From positions 1 through 40,581 of the forward strand of contig DATGEP010000006.1 in the NCBI GenBank assembly GCA_035310125.1: a stretch of DNA of 40,581 nt. Direction: 5' to 3'. The position numbers and the translations under genes were made by a program. Positions 1 through 7,530 of the stretch are shown here, one piece after another (within the stretch, counting starts at the first letter, position 1; each line of letters begins with the position of its first letter). This DNA is from DATGEP01 sp035310125. GTDB taxonomy: Bacteria > Chloroflexota > Ktedonobacteria > Ktedonobacterales > JADMIN01. The notes under the pieces are model-generated. The model searched no databases. It was not told the origin of the DNA and saw only the letters and a list, made by a program, of their open reading frames with translations.

Positions 1-24
1 ATCCCAGAAAGACGAGGATATCGC

Positions 25-1344
25 ATGGCATCTCCGCTTCCGGTTTCCCGCGCGACGAGCGCGGAATTTTATACACACCAGCTTCCCAATGGCCTGCAAC
101 TGCTGGGGCAGCGCATGCCCGATCTGGAGTCTATCTCCGTGTGCTTCGAGGCACGCACCGGCGCGCGGGACGAACACGATCAGGCGCTGTGGGGCGTCTC
201 CCACTTTCTGGAGCATATGGTTTTCAAGGGAACGGCGAAGCGGGATACCGAACAGATCACACTGGATTTCAATAAGATGGGCGCGGAGAACAATGCGTTT
301 ACGTCCGTCGAGGAGACGATGTACTATGCGCGGGTGCTGCGCGAGTATCTGCCAGACGCGGTGGAGCTGCTGAGCGATATGATGCGCCCGCGGCTGGACG
401 CTGGCGACTTCAGCATGGAGCGTAATGTCATTCTCGAAGAGATCGCGCGCTCGGAGGATCAGCCGTCGAATCAGGCGTATCGCAAGCTGATGACGACGTT
501 TTTCGCGGGCACGTCGCTGGCGCATGAAGTGCTGGGGACGAAGGAGAGCATCCGCGATATGACCGTGGAACAGATGCGAGCGTACTGGGAGAAGCGCTAC
601 GCGGCGAATAATTTAACGTTTGCCATCGCGGGCAATTTCGAGTGGCCGCGTGTGGTGGAACTGGTCGCCCGCTACTGCGGGGACTGGGGAACGGGCGAGT
701 CTGGGCGCCAGGCGCAGCCAATCGCGCCGGAGGCGGCGAGCGCGCGGGTGCTGGTGAAGCCGCAACAGAAGCAGCAGATTATGGGCGTCGCATCGCCGTG
801 GGTAAGCATGCAAGATAAAGACTTCTATGCGGCGTACCTGGCGAGCATGGTGCTGGGTGACGGCACGGGTTCGCGCTACTTCTGGAACATCTTTCAGAAG
901 GGGCTGGCGGAGACGGCGTCGGCCTCGATGGCTCCGTATGATCAGACAGGAATGGTCGTGACGTGGATCAACACGTCACCGGAGCACGCGCCCGCGGTCC
1001 TGGAGCTGGCACGAGCGGAGCTGAAAGGCTTACAGGAGGATGGCGTGCGGGAGGACGAGCTGCGCCGAGCGAAGGATAAGCTGGTGAGCCATGTGGTGCT
1101 GGATGGCGAGTCGGCGTTCAGCCGCATGCGCGATTTAACGTACACCTGGTACGCGGAACACCGGCTGCGCACCATCGAGGAAGAGATGGCGGAGATCGAG
1201 CGCGTCACGTTGGAGGATGTGCGACGTGTGCTGGACCGCTATCCGTTGACGGAGCGCCAGGTTTTCACGGCATATGGCCCCCTGGAAGCATCCGCGTTCG
1301 CCCTGCCAGCGGAGACACAGACAATGGTAGGAGAGAGGGAGTAG
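25..1344 (+). CDS. M16 family zinc metallopeptidase (insulinase/processing-peptidase type)
   Basis: This 439-aa protein is a complete single-domain M16 peptidase of the M16B (processing-peptidase-like) size class. The inverted zinc motif HFLEH lies at residues 60-64 (H60, E63, H64), and the third ligand is one of the glutamates in ILEEI at about 138-139. The C-terminal half has the usual M16 inactive-lobe features, including the segment around SRYFWNIFQKGLAETASA. No signal peptide is visible, so it is probably cytoplasmic. The family often occurs as adjacent gene pairs; a partner could lie just left of the window, but none is visible here. The ATG is preceded by GACGAGG. A hairpin directly after the stop codon suggests it is the last gene of its transcript. 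The exact substrate cannot be inferred. Confidence 0.93.
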   Translation: MASPLPVSRATSAEFYTHQLPNGLQLLGQRMPDLESISVCFEARTGARDEHDQALWGVSHFLEHMVFKGTAKRDTEQITLDFNKMGAENNAFTSVEETMYYARVLREYLPDAVELLSDMMRPRLDAGDFSMERNVILEEIARSEDQPSNQAYRKLMTTFFAGTSLAHEVLGTKESIRDMTVEQMRAYWEKRYAANNLTFAIAGNFEWPRVVELVARYCGDWGTGESGRQAQPIAPEAASARVLVKPQQKQQIMGVASPWVSMQDKDFYAAYLASMVLGDGTGSRYFWNIFQKGLAETASASMAPYDQTGMVVTWINTSPEHAPAVLELARAELKGLQEDGVREDELRRAKDKLVSHVVLDGESAFSRMRDLTYTWYAEHRLRTIEEEMAEIERVTLEDVRRVLDRYPLTERQVFTAYGPLEASAFALPAETQTMVGERE

Positions 1345-1380
1345 CTCCCAAGAATCAAGCCTATATTCTATTCTGGGAGC
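1344..1380 (+). terminator. Hairpin at the stop codon of the M16 peptidase gene
   Basis: GCTCCCA (1344-1350) pairs with TGGGAGC (1374-1380). The pairing extends inward through GAAT and ATTC with one bulged A. The stem starts on the last base of the stop codon. There is no clear T-run, so termination is inferred from position and stem strength. Confidence 0.5.
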
Positions 1381-1391
1381 GCGAACTATGC

Positions 1392-1397
1392 TATACT
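1392..1397 (+). promoter_or_regulatory. Possible -10 box (TATACT) for the zinc-ribbon protein gene
   Basis: TATACT lies downstream of the preceding hairpin and about 180 bases before the proposed start at 1580. The same hexamer forms the -10 of the much clearer promoter at 7413-7441. No good -35 is visible 16-18 bases upstream, so this is only a candidate. Confidence 0.3.
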
Positions 1398-1579
1398 GGC
1401 GCTGCCCTCCAGGCTGATAGATGGTCGGGCTTTGTATTGCGGTGCGTACGTATGGGCGCAGATGTGTAGCAATCAGCAAAATATAGTAAGCGGGGAAGGA
1501 GTCGCGCGGGCCGCGTGAGGGCGACGGAAGCGCTATGTGGCGCTTCGCTTTGGCCGGAACGAGCACGTGCGTGAGAGAT

Positions 1580-3352
1580 ATGCAGTGCTGGCAGTGCGGA
1601 GTACGCATCAAGCCGGGGCAGAAGCTTTGCGTCTACTGTGGCGCGAAGCTCATCCAAGACGGTGAACCGGAATACGACGCGCCCGCTGAACGAAGTGGAT
1701 TCGCCGGACGCGACCGCGCGGGCGGCGAGCGTGAGCAGCGCCCTCCTGCCGGGAGTGGATCGCGCGGAGGTCGCTCGCCCGACGAGGATGGCTGGTCCGC
1801 CGAGCCGGACTATGATGGTCAGTCCGATCGCTACGGCTCGCGCGAGCGGAGCCGGGACGACTACTACCGGCCGGACGGAGCTGAGCCGCGGGGCCGGGGC
1901 GATGGCCGCTCGCCACAGCGTGCGAGTGGCTCGCGCCTGCCATCGCGCGATGAGTCGCGATCCCGCGATCCCATGGATGATCCGCGCGCGCCGCGCGGCT
2001 TGCGCGGGGCATCGTCCGCTGGCCGTTCCACGGAGCGCGGACGTGGCGCCAATGAGGGCCAGAGCCACGACGATGCCGAGTATGAATACGATGACTACAA
2101 TCCGCGCGACCGCGCCAACCCACGCTATCTGCCGCGCTTCGATCCCGATTCCGCCGAGTATGACGCCGTGGCGGATCAGCGCCGGCAGTCACGCGTACAC
2201 CCCCGGCAAGACGAGTCTCGCGCTCGCGTCTACGACCGAGATGGCGGATCGGCGCGTGGCGGGAGAGATGGAGCGTGGGAGGACCCGCGCGCGGGACGCG
2301 CTTCCCGCGATGAGCGGCGCTACGATGGGTACGGACGTGGACAACGGGATGCGGCAGCGGATCCGCGCACGCGGTACGGACAGGAGCGGGGCGGCAGCTA
2401 CGGCGCGTATGGTGAAGACGAGAGCGCGGAGTATGCCGCGACCTATGACAACCGTACGAATCGGCATGACCGAGGTGCGAATCAGTCACGCGGCGGTCGC
2501 GGCACGGACGCGGCAGACCAGCAGGGCTATGGCGGCGGCTGGGACCAGTATGAGGGCCGGAACGCTGGCGGATTCAACGCGCCCGCGATGGGCCAACCGA
2601 ACGCGCAGGGCTGGGGCAATGAAGCATGGGCACCGGGAGCAGACCCGAATTCATGGGCGCCTCCTGGCGCGGGGTATGCGCCGGGAGGGAAAGCCGTACC
2701 AGCAAAGAAGCGTGGGCGCGGCGGGTTGATTGCGGCGGTGCTTTCGCTCCTGGTGGTGGTGGTTCTGGCTGGTGGCGGATTCCTGGCACGCGGAAAGCTT
2801 CTGGCGCTGCTACATCGTGGCGGCGGAGGCGGCGCTTCCACACCGATCTTCGCGACATATACGCCCGGCCCCACACCGACGGCGCTGCCCAATTACAAAC
2901 TGTTTGTGAGCACAAACGCGAAGTATGCCATCGAGTATCCCGCGGCGTGGACTATTCAGAACACTAATAACTCCAGCGGCGGATACGACTATCTCGATAC
3001 GTTTCAGCAGGCGAGTCCGCCAGCAGAGGTGGGCATAGAAGCGGCTGCGGCGCTCAATCCGCTGAGCGATACGCAAATCATTGCCAGTGAGGTCAATGGA
3101 GCGACACAAAGTGGCATGAAGTTTTCGCAGATCGGTAATGATGTGACGGTGAACATCGGCGGCGAAAGCTGGACGCGCCGTGATTACAGCGTGACAACCA
3201 GCAACGGCGTGACACTGCACATGGCGATACTTGCGACCCATCACGCGAGTCATGGGTATGCCGTCGTCCTAACTGCCAGCACGTCGGCCTTCGCTCAAAT
3301 CGATTCGGGTGTCTTCAAGACGATGCTCGGCACGTTCCGCTTCACAAGTTGA
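1580..3352 (+). CDS. Zinc-ribbon / RG-rich disordered / single-TM protein with extracytoplasmic domain
   Basis: The chosen ATG (590 aa) starts directly at a zinc ribbon with C3, C6, C17 and C20 in a CX2C-X10-CX2C pattern. An in-frame ATG 15 codons earlier would only add a non-conserved stretch. Residues about 25-375 are low complexity, dominated by R, D, G, S, Y and E, with many RGG, RDE and YD groups. One hydrophobic helix follows at about 383-404, flanked by KKRGRG on its N side. A Gly-rich and Pro/Thr-rich linker leads to a C-terminal domain of about 150 aa starting near YAIEYPAAWTI, which recalls PsbP/DcrB-like folds. The expected topology is ribbon and disordered part inside, globular domain outside. 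Similar architectures are common in Ktedonobacteria, but the function is unknown to me. Confidence 0.8.
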   Translation: MQCWQCGVRIKPGQKLCVYCGAKLIQDGEPEYDAPAERSGFAGRDRAGGEREQRPPAGSGSRGGRSPDEDGWSAEPDYDGQSDRYGSRERSRDDYYRPDGAEPRGRGDGRSPQRASGSRLPSRDESRSRDPMDDPRAPRGLRGASSAGRSTERGRGANEGQSHDDAEYEYDDYNPRDRANPRYLPRFDPDSAEYDAVADQRRQSRVHPRQDESRARVYDRDGGSARGGRDGAWEDPRAGRASRDERRYDGYGRGQRDAAADPRTRYGQERGGSYGAYGEDESAEYAATYDNRTNRHDRGANQSRGGRGTDAADQQGYGGGWDQYEGRNAGGFNAPAMGQPNAQGWGNEAWAPGADPNSWAPPGAGYAPGGKAVPAKKRGRGGLIAAVLSLLVVVVLAGGGFLARGKLLALLHRGGGGGASTPIFATYTPGPTPTALPNYKLFVSTNAKYAIEYPAAWTIQNTNNSSGGYDYLDTFQQASPPAEVGIEAAAALNPLSDTQIIASEVNGATQSGMKFSQIGNDVTVNIGGESWTRRDYSVTTSNGVTLHMAILATHHASHGYAVVLTASTSAFAQIDSGVFKTMLGTFRFTS

Positions 3353-3433
3353 TATACTGATGTCGCCCGCTGGCTCACCCGGAGCGGCACGGCGCATTCC
3401 GGCACGAGCGTGCGAGCGAAAGAGAGGCTGGCT

Positions 3434-3970
3434 GTGAGTGGCGAACACGACCTCCTCGCGCCGGGAATCTTGCGTCCGGGCGGTATCTGGACCATCATTG
3501 GCTCTGATACGGGCGAGTTTGCGGTTGCGCTCTCCAAGCTCGTGGGCCCCGACGCTGAAATCTATGTTGTGGAGAAGAGCGAGCGCGCCCTCGAGAAGGT
3601 GCGGCGTGATCTGGCCAGGCGCGCGCCAGCGATACACATCCACTGTGTTCGAGCAGATTACATGCAGCCAGTAGATCTGCCGCCGCTCGATGGCATGGTA
3701 GTGGTGAACGTGCTACATCAGGTGAAGCTGGAGCGGCAGCAAGGCGTGCTCCGCCACCTGCGCGAATTCCTCAAGCCGCATGGGGGGCGTCTCATCCTTG
3801 TGGATCATGAGGTGCGCAAGGGGAGTCTGCGGGTACGATATCCCGTCAACTACGAGTCATTTGAGTATTTGGCGGGCGTGGCGGGGTTTGTGGAGATGCG
3901 GCGAATAGCGGCGTTGCCGGTAGGCTTATCTCGCGAGATATACGCGGCTCTGGCTGTACGCGGCGAATGA
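3434..3970 (+). CDS. Class I SAM-dependent methyltransferase-like protein
   Basis: The GTG at 3434 is preferred (178 aa) because AGAGAGG lies 6 bases upstream; another in-frame GTG lies 8 codons earlier. The protein reads as a compact Rossmann methyltransferase. A glycine-poor motif I is seen at IWTIIGSDTGEFAVALSKL, followed by the acidic strand end YVVEKSE. A motif IV-like strand is DGMVVVNVLHQV, and the late strand is GRLILVDHE. Motif I has IGSDTG rather than the usual GCGTG, so SAM binding is probable rather than certain. The size and the 'hub-like' order resemble small UbiE/MenG-type enzymes. The substrate is unknown. The gene ends before a strong hairpin facing a convergent gene. Confidence 0.65.
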   Translation: MSGEHDLLAPGILRPGGIWTIIGSDTGEFAVALSKLVGPDAEIYVVEKSERALEKVRRDLARRAPAIHIHCVRADYMQPVDLPPLDGMVVVNVLHQVKLERQQGVLRHLREFLKPHGGRLILVDHEVRKGSLRVRYPVNYESFEYLAGVAGFVEMRRIAALPVGLSREIYAALAVRGE

Positions 3971-4286
3971 GGCGCCGTGTTCCGGGCACGCCGGCTGAGC
4001 GCGACTTGATATGGACGACATGGACGGCTAACGAAATGCCCTTCTCCACTCGCTCTGGGAGAAGGGCATCGTTGATCGGGCTGTAGACTACGTGGTGCAT
4101 CCGGCAAGCGTGTGCGAGGCGGAGGCATCGCGGATGAGGCGGTGCCGCATGCGCCTGGGTCAACGGGGCCGATCCTGGCGCCCTCAGCCAGCGAGCGGGA
4201 CGCGCTCATGCGGCTGGCGCCTGCACCGCGCCAAGGCTGGTATCGCGCGGCTCCCTTCCGTCGCCTGCACGTGCCCGATGCACCAC
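3971..4286. other. Intergenic region between convergent genes
   Basis: About 316 bases separate the methyltransferase stop from the stop of the minus-strand membrane protein. Apart from the hairpin at 4036-4069 I see no RNA gene or convincing ORF. The short ORFs here have no family resemblance and no good ribosome-binding site. Confidence 0.6.
4036..4069. terminator. Bidirectional terminator-like hairpin
   Basis: A perfect 12-bp stem pairs ATGCCCTTCTCC (4036-4047) with GGAGAAGGGCAT (4058-4069) around a 10-base loop. It lies between two convergent genes, the usual place for a shared terminator. No T-run follows on the plus strand. Confidence 0.6.
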
Positions 4287-4895
4287 TTAGGATGTGGGCG
4301 ACGGCGCGGCCACAGACCCAGCGTCGGTGATGGCATCTATGTGCCAGTCGCTGCCCTCTTTCACGAGACTAATCGTCTCCACCTGCGCCACAGTTACGTC
4401 GCCCCGGCGCACGACGGCAACAGTAATCGTCGCTGTCGTGTTGCCGCTCGTGCTCTTGAGGACAGGGTAGGTGTCCACAATGCCCTTGATCTGATCGAGG
4501 CTGCTGTACTGGTCGGTAAATTTGTTTTGTGACAGGTGTGACTTCAGATTAGTGGAGAAGAGCGAATACGCCTCGGGGTAGTCCTGTTGATGCAGGGCGG
4601 TATAAAACTTCTGAACGGTGGTTCCCGGATCGTTGAGCTGGCTCTGGAACCAGAGGCCACCCGCAGTCACGGCGATGGCGGTGACGACGCAGGCAACCAA
4701 GGCAACGGCGGCTAGCCCTCCGGCGAGCATCGTGAGCAACGTCTTACGTGGCACTGCTCTGGGGCCGATTGCATTGCGGCTACTGGATGCCGAGAGCTTG
4801 CGCATGGTCTGGCTGATGTCCGTCCGGTCGCCAAGCTCCTGGCGCCGCCGCGCCACAATCTCCGCCAACTCTTTGTGGCGTTTCGGATCTTTCAT
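4287..4895 (-). CDS. Single-TM protein with extracytoplasmic NTF2-like (DUF4878-type) domain
   Basis: Translation from the ATG at 4895 gives 202 aa beginning MKDPKRHKE. The first ~50 residues are charged and helical, with RRRQELGDRTDISQTMRKL, and should be cytoplasmic. A hydrophobic helix follows (TMLAGGLAAVALVACVVTAIAVTAGG by pattern, about residues 56-80). The C-terminal ~115 residues contain a 'VQKFYTALHQQDYPEAYSLF' segment and end in alternating strands, the pattern of DUF4878/NTF2-like accessory domains. The start codon overlaps the stop of the 44-aa ORF at 4892-5026 by ATGA, suggesting translational coupling. The longer in-frame extension to 5117 would run through the divergent promoter and is rejected. 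No enzymatic residues can be named. Confidence 0.72.
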   Translation of the reverse strand: MKDPKRHKELAEIVARRRQELGDRTDISQTMRKLSASSSRNAIGPRAVPRKTLLTMLAGGLAAVALVACVVTAIAVTAGGLWFQSQLNDPGTTVQKFYTALHQQDYPEAYSLFSTNLKSHLSQNKFTDQYSSLDQIKGIVDTYPVLKSTSGNTTATITVAVVRRGDVTVAQVETISLVKEGSDWHIDAITDAGSVAAPSPTS

Positions 4896-5026
4896 GGTAC
4901 CTGCTGCCCCCAATCCTGCCTGAGCAACTCCGTGCCGGCCTCTTGACGGCAGTATAGAGAGTTCTCCGGCGAAGCGCAATCCGGCTGGTACGAAACGACA
5001 TATTGTGCGGTTTGAGGTGTGGTCAT
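4892..5026 (-). CDS. Small ORF of 44 aa, translationally coupled to the downstream membrane protein
   Basis: An ATG at 5026 opens a 44-codon frame beginning MTTPQTAQYVVSYQPDC and ending WGQQVP. Its TGA overlaps the ATG of the next gene (4895) by four bases. GGGAG is placed 7 bases before the ATG, a better ribosome-binding site than that of the downstream gene. A TATACT hexamer on the minus strand (5046-5041) sits about 14 bases before the ATG. The peptide has two cysteines (C17 and C26) and no hydrophobic segment, so it is neither a membrane leader nor a signal peptide. I do not recognise the family. It may be a small cytoplasmic partner of the membrane protein or merely a coupling leader peptide. 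Confidence 0.5.
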   Translation of the reverse strand: MTTPQTAQYVVSYQPDCASPENSLYCRQEAGTELLRQDWGQQVP

Positions 5027-5036
5027 TTGACGGCTC

Positions 5037-5078
5037 CCACAGTATACGCCACACACGGACGCGCGGCGTATACTGTGG
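5037..5078. promoter_or_regulatory. Perfect 14-bp inverted repeat carrying mirrored -10 boxes (divergent promoter/operator)
   Basis: CCACAGTATACGCC (5037-5050) and GGCGTATACTGTGG (5065-5078) are exact inverted copies separated by 14 bases. Each arm contains TATACT reading outward: 5069-5074 towards queG and 5046-5041 towards the 44-aa ORF. The queG ATG begins 7 bases after its TATACT, so a transcript from it would be nearly leaderless. No -35 of good quality precedes either copy, which would fit activator dependence, or alternatively a repressor site lying over both starts. Confidence 0.55.
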
Positions 5079-5081
5079 ACT

Positions 5082-6257
5082 ATGGGACTCACTGAAAACG
5101 TCAAAGAGCGGGCGCACGCGCTGGGATTCGATCTGGTGCGTGTAACGTCAGCGGAGCCATTTCCGGAAGCGGAGGCGGCATTGAAGGAGCGCATCCGTGC
5201 CGGGCTGATGGATGGGCTGGATTGGTTCACCGAGGCGCGGGCGGAGGTGTCCGCCAATCCGCGCGCGCTGCATCCGGGGGCGCGCTCGGTGCTCGCGCTC
5301 GGCACATTCTATCTCGCCGACGCGCCGCGCGACCTCTCGACGCCGGGTGATCCGCATGGGCGCGTCTCCTGCTACGCCTGGGGCGACGATTACCATGAGG
5401 TAATTCGCCAGCGGCTGGACACGCTGGCGGACTATGTGCGGTCGCTGGCGCCGCCGGGCGAGGAGAAGACGATTGTCTTCGTAGATACGGGGCGCATGGT
5501 GGATCGTGCGGTGGCGCAGCGTTCGGGGCTGGGCTGGTACGGCAAGAACACAAACATCCTGACGAAAGGATGGGGATCGTGGGTGTTCCTCTCCGAGCTG
5601 GTGACGAGCCTGGAGCTGGAACCGGACCCGCCACTGGGCGCAAGCTGTGGGCGCTGCGAAGTGTGCCTGCACGCCTGCCCAACCGGTGCGTTTGTCGCAC
5701 CGTATGTGCTGGATAACCGGCGCTGCATCTCGTATCTCACCATCGAGCTGCGAGGAGCGATCCCACTGGAGCTACGGCCCCTGATTGGGGCGCACATCTT
5801 CGGCTGCGACGTGTGCCAGGAGGTCTGCCCGGTGAACCAAATAGCGGAGTCGCGGCTACGCGAGGCTGGCGAGCTCGGCGCCAGCGCGCGGGGCAAACGC
5901 CTGGAGTTTCAGCCGCGCACGACGGAGGCATCCAGTCCAGCGCTGATCCCGCTGCTGGCGCTGGATGAGGAGGGATTCCGCGAGCGCTTCAGGCATAGTC
6001 CTGTCAAGCGGGCGAAACGGCGTGGGCTGTTGCGCAACGTCTGTGTGGCGCTGGGCAATCTCGGCGATCCGGCGGCGGTGCCGGCGCTGGCGCGGGCGCT
6101 GCGTGAGGATGCGGAGCCGCTGGTGCGCGGCCATGCGGCATGGGCGCTGGGGCGTATCGGTGGTGCGGTGGCTCGCGCCGCGTTAGAGACGGCGCGAGAC
6201 GGCGAGACGGATGAGGCTGTTCAGCGGGAGATTGCGTGCGCGCTGGATGACAGGTGA
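5082..6257 (+). CDS. queG: Epoxyqueuosine reductase QueG
   Basis: QueG reduces epoxyqueuosine to queuosine at the wobble base of tRNAs with a GUN anticodon, using a cobalamin cofactor and two [4Fe-4S] clusters. The 391-aa protein has the N-terminal domain with the conserved VDTGRMVDRAVAQRSG block (D135, D141) and GWYGKNT. The ferredoxin part has C189, C192, C195 and C199, followed by C215, C242, C245 and C249, as required for two clusters. A HEAT-like segment follows at about 310-391 (ALGNLGDPAAVPALARAL and a second unit). The ATG lies only 4 bases after the inverted repeat at 5037-5078 and has no ribosome-binding site of its own, consistent with leaderless translation. The stop is only 4 bases from that of the convergent oxidase gene. 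Confidence 0.95.
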   Translation: MGLTENVKERAHALGFDLVRVTSAEPFPEAEAALKERIRAGLMDGLDWFTEARAEVSANPRALHPGARSVLALGTFYLADAPRDLSTPGDPHGRVSCYAWGDDYHEVIRQRLDTLADYVRSLAPPGEEKTIVFVDTGRMVDRAVAQRSGLGWYGKNTNILTKGWGSWVFLSELVTSLELEPDPPLGASCGRCEVCLHACPTGAFVAPYVLDNRRCISYLTIELRGAIPLELRPLIGAHIFGCDVCQEVCPVNQIAESRLREAGELGASARGKRLEFQPRTTEASSPALIPLLALDEEGFRERFRHSPVKRAKRRGLLRNVCVALGNLGDPAAVPALARALREDAEPLVRGHAAWALGRIGGAVARAALETARDGETDEAVQREIACALDDR

Positions 6258-6261
6258 GCGA

Positions 6262-7185
6262 TCAGGCTTGCAGCTCGTCCATCGTATTCGCGATGCGGTA
6301 CACCTCGTCCAGTGTCTGGCCGCGGGCGCGCTCGATACGATCCATACGCTTCTGGTACTGCGTCATCGCGTAGGCGAGAACCTCCTCGCGGGACACGTCG
6401 AAGGGCAGCTCACCGCCCTCTTCGTTGGCATCATAGCTGTCGTTGACGACACCCAGTGTGAGCGGCAGCAGCTCGTTCATACGCTCCTGCAACGCCTCCC
6501 AGACGATGTCGCCGTGTTCGGCCATGAGCCGGGAGAGGAAATAGACCGCGAAAGCGATGTGGCGCGATTCGTCGCGCTTGAGCAATCCAACGAACTGTTG
6601 CATGCCAGGCAGCAGATTATTCTCGGTGAGGGTGCGGTGATATCCATAGTAGCCGGTCTCGGCGAGCACACCCTCGACGATCATGTTATAGGTGACAGAA
6701 GCGCGCACTTGCGCGACGGGCGATGGGTCGGTAAGCAGGCGATTCATCGCGGTGGGTAGCTCTTCATAGAAGATGCGGCGATAGTTGGGACCGTGATAGC
6801 GAGCGAGGTCGGTCTGATCCAGCGCCACCTCATCGAAGAACCGGCGGAAGCCTTCGACATGCTTGGCTTCTTCCCACAGGAACGAGGTGAGATACATCTC
6901 CTCTTCGATACGGCCCTCGCGCGCGATCACCATGATGAGCGGCAGCAGGTCCAGAGTGACGGACTCTTCGCCAGCAAGGAACAGCGCGCTCTGACGCTCA
7001 AGCGCCTCGCGCTGGCGGTCGTTAAGTCCCTGCCAGTCTTTGGCATCCTGTGTGAAGTCAATGTCGCGCGGATTCCAGATGCCAAGCTGCTTCGCCTTGT
7101 GCCAGAGACGCATGGGCGGGAGATCCTGGCGCAAGCCCTGGGGGCTGGTGGTGGCGAAAACGCGACTGTTCGTGTTGACGTTCAT
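6262..7185 (-). CDS. R2-like ligand-binding oxidase (R2lox), Mn/Fe ferritin-like
   Basis: The ATG at 7185 (307 aa, MNVNTNSRVF) has AGGAG 9 bases upstream and is chosen over a longer frame. The ferritin-fold ligand set is complete: E73 (in GEESV), E106 and H109 (EEAKH), E171 (VEG), and E206 and H209 (ESRH). Two further residues mark R2lox rather than a ribonucleotide reductase R2 subunit. V76 sits three after the first ligand and Y166 five before E171, matching the valine and tyrosine that form an ether crosslink in characterised R2lox. No ribonucleotide reductase large subunit gene is nearby. R2lox proteins bind a long-chain ligand at a Mn/Fe site; their physiological substrate is unknown. 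Divergent from the LacI regulator, convergent with queG. Confidence 0.88.
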   Translation of the reverse strand: MNVNTNSRVFATTSPQGLRQDLPPMRLWHKAKQLGIWNPRDIDFTQDAKDWQGLNDRQREALERQSALFLAGEESVTLDLLPLIMVIAREGRIEEEMYLTSFLWEEAKHVEGFRRFFDEVALDQTDLARYHGPNYRRIFYEELPTAMNRLLTDPSPVAQVRASVTYNMIVEGVLAETGYYGYHRTLTENNLLPGMQQFVGLLKRDESRHIAFAVYFLSRLMAEHGDIVWEALQERMNELLPLTLGVVNDSYDANEEGGELPFDVSREEVLAYAMTQYQKRMDRIERARGQTLDEVYRIANTMDELQA

Positions 7186-7412
7186 CTCGGCACTCCTCGC
7201 GACTCTCTGAGCCATACTTCCAACCGATAATGCCCGCCACGAATCTATCACAGGATAATCTCAATTGCGGCGTTGCCAGCGAACAAGTTCCCCGCGCCGC
7301 ATCGCACCTTCAGCGACGTGCGCATAGGAAAAGAGCCGCACCGCGCGGCGACCCTCGATGTGTCGCGTGGGCAGCATCACTCACCCCATCGCACGTGAGT
7401 TTCGCACCCCAC

Positions 7413-7441
7413 TTGACACACACAAGGTGCGTCAGTATACT
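7413..7441 (+). promoter_or_regulatory. Consensus-like sigma70 promoter for the sugar-uptake locus
   Basis: A perfect -35 TTGACA (7413-7418) is followed after exactly 17 bases by TATACT (7436-7441). Transcription would start at about 7448, inside the first operator repeat, so repressor binding at 7446-7484 would block initiation directly. Confidence 0.8.
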
Positions 7442-7445
7442 TCCT

Positions 7446-7484
7446 GTAACCGGTTACGGAAACGGTTACGAGACCGGTTACGGA
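7446..7484. promoter_or_regulatory. Operator cluster: three 12-bp-phased CGGTTACG half-sites
   Basis: The 12-bp palindrome GTAACCGGTTAC (7446-7457) is of LacI/GalR type with a central CpG. Its right half continues into CGGTTACGGA (7451-7460), CGGTTACGAG (7463-7472) and CGGTTACGGA (7475-7484), spaced exactly 12 bp apart. The cluster begins 5 bases after the -10 box. The adjacent LacI-family protein is the obvious ligand, making the locus autoregulated. Confidence 0.78.
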
Positions 7485-7530
7485 CACTGGGCGGTGGTTG
7501 CGGGAGAGAGAAAAGATTGTGAGGGGGGAC

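Larger units (their letters stand above)
7186..7530. other. Divergent intergenic region between R2lox and the LacI regulator
   Basis: The right part carries the strong promoter (7413-7441) and the LacI-type operator cluster (7446-7484). The left ~220 bases presumably hold the R2lox promoter, but I see no convincing -35/-10 pair there and no ORF with support. Confidence 0.6.

Noticed and set aside
1638..2729. Long overlapping frames on both strands within the zinc-ribbon gene
   Set aside because: They arise from GC-rich low-complexity codons; no domain, no ribosome-binding site, and compositions of pure Arg/Ala/His.
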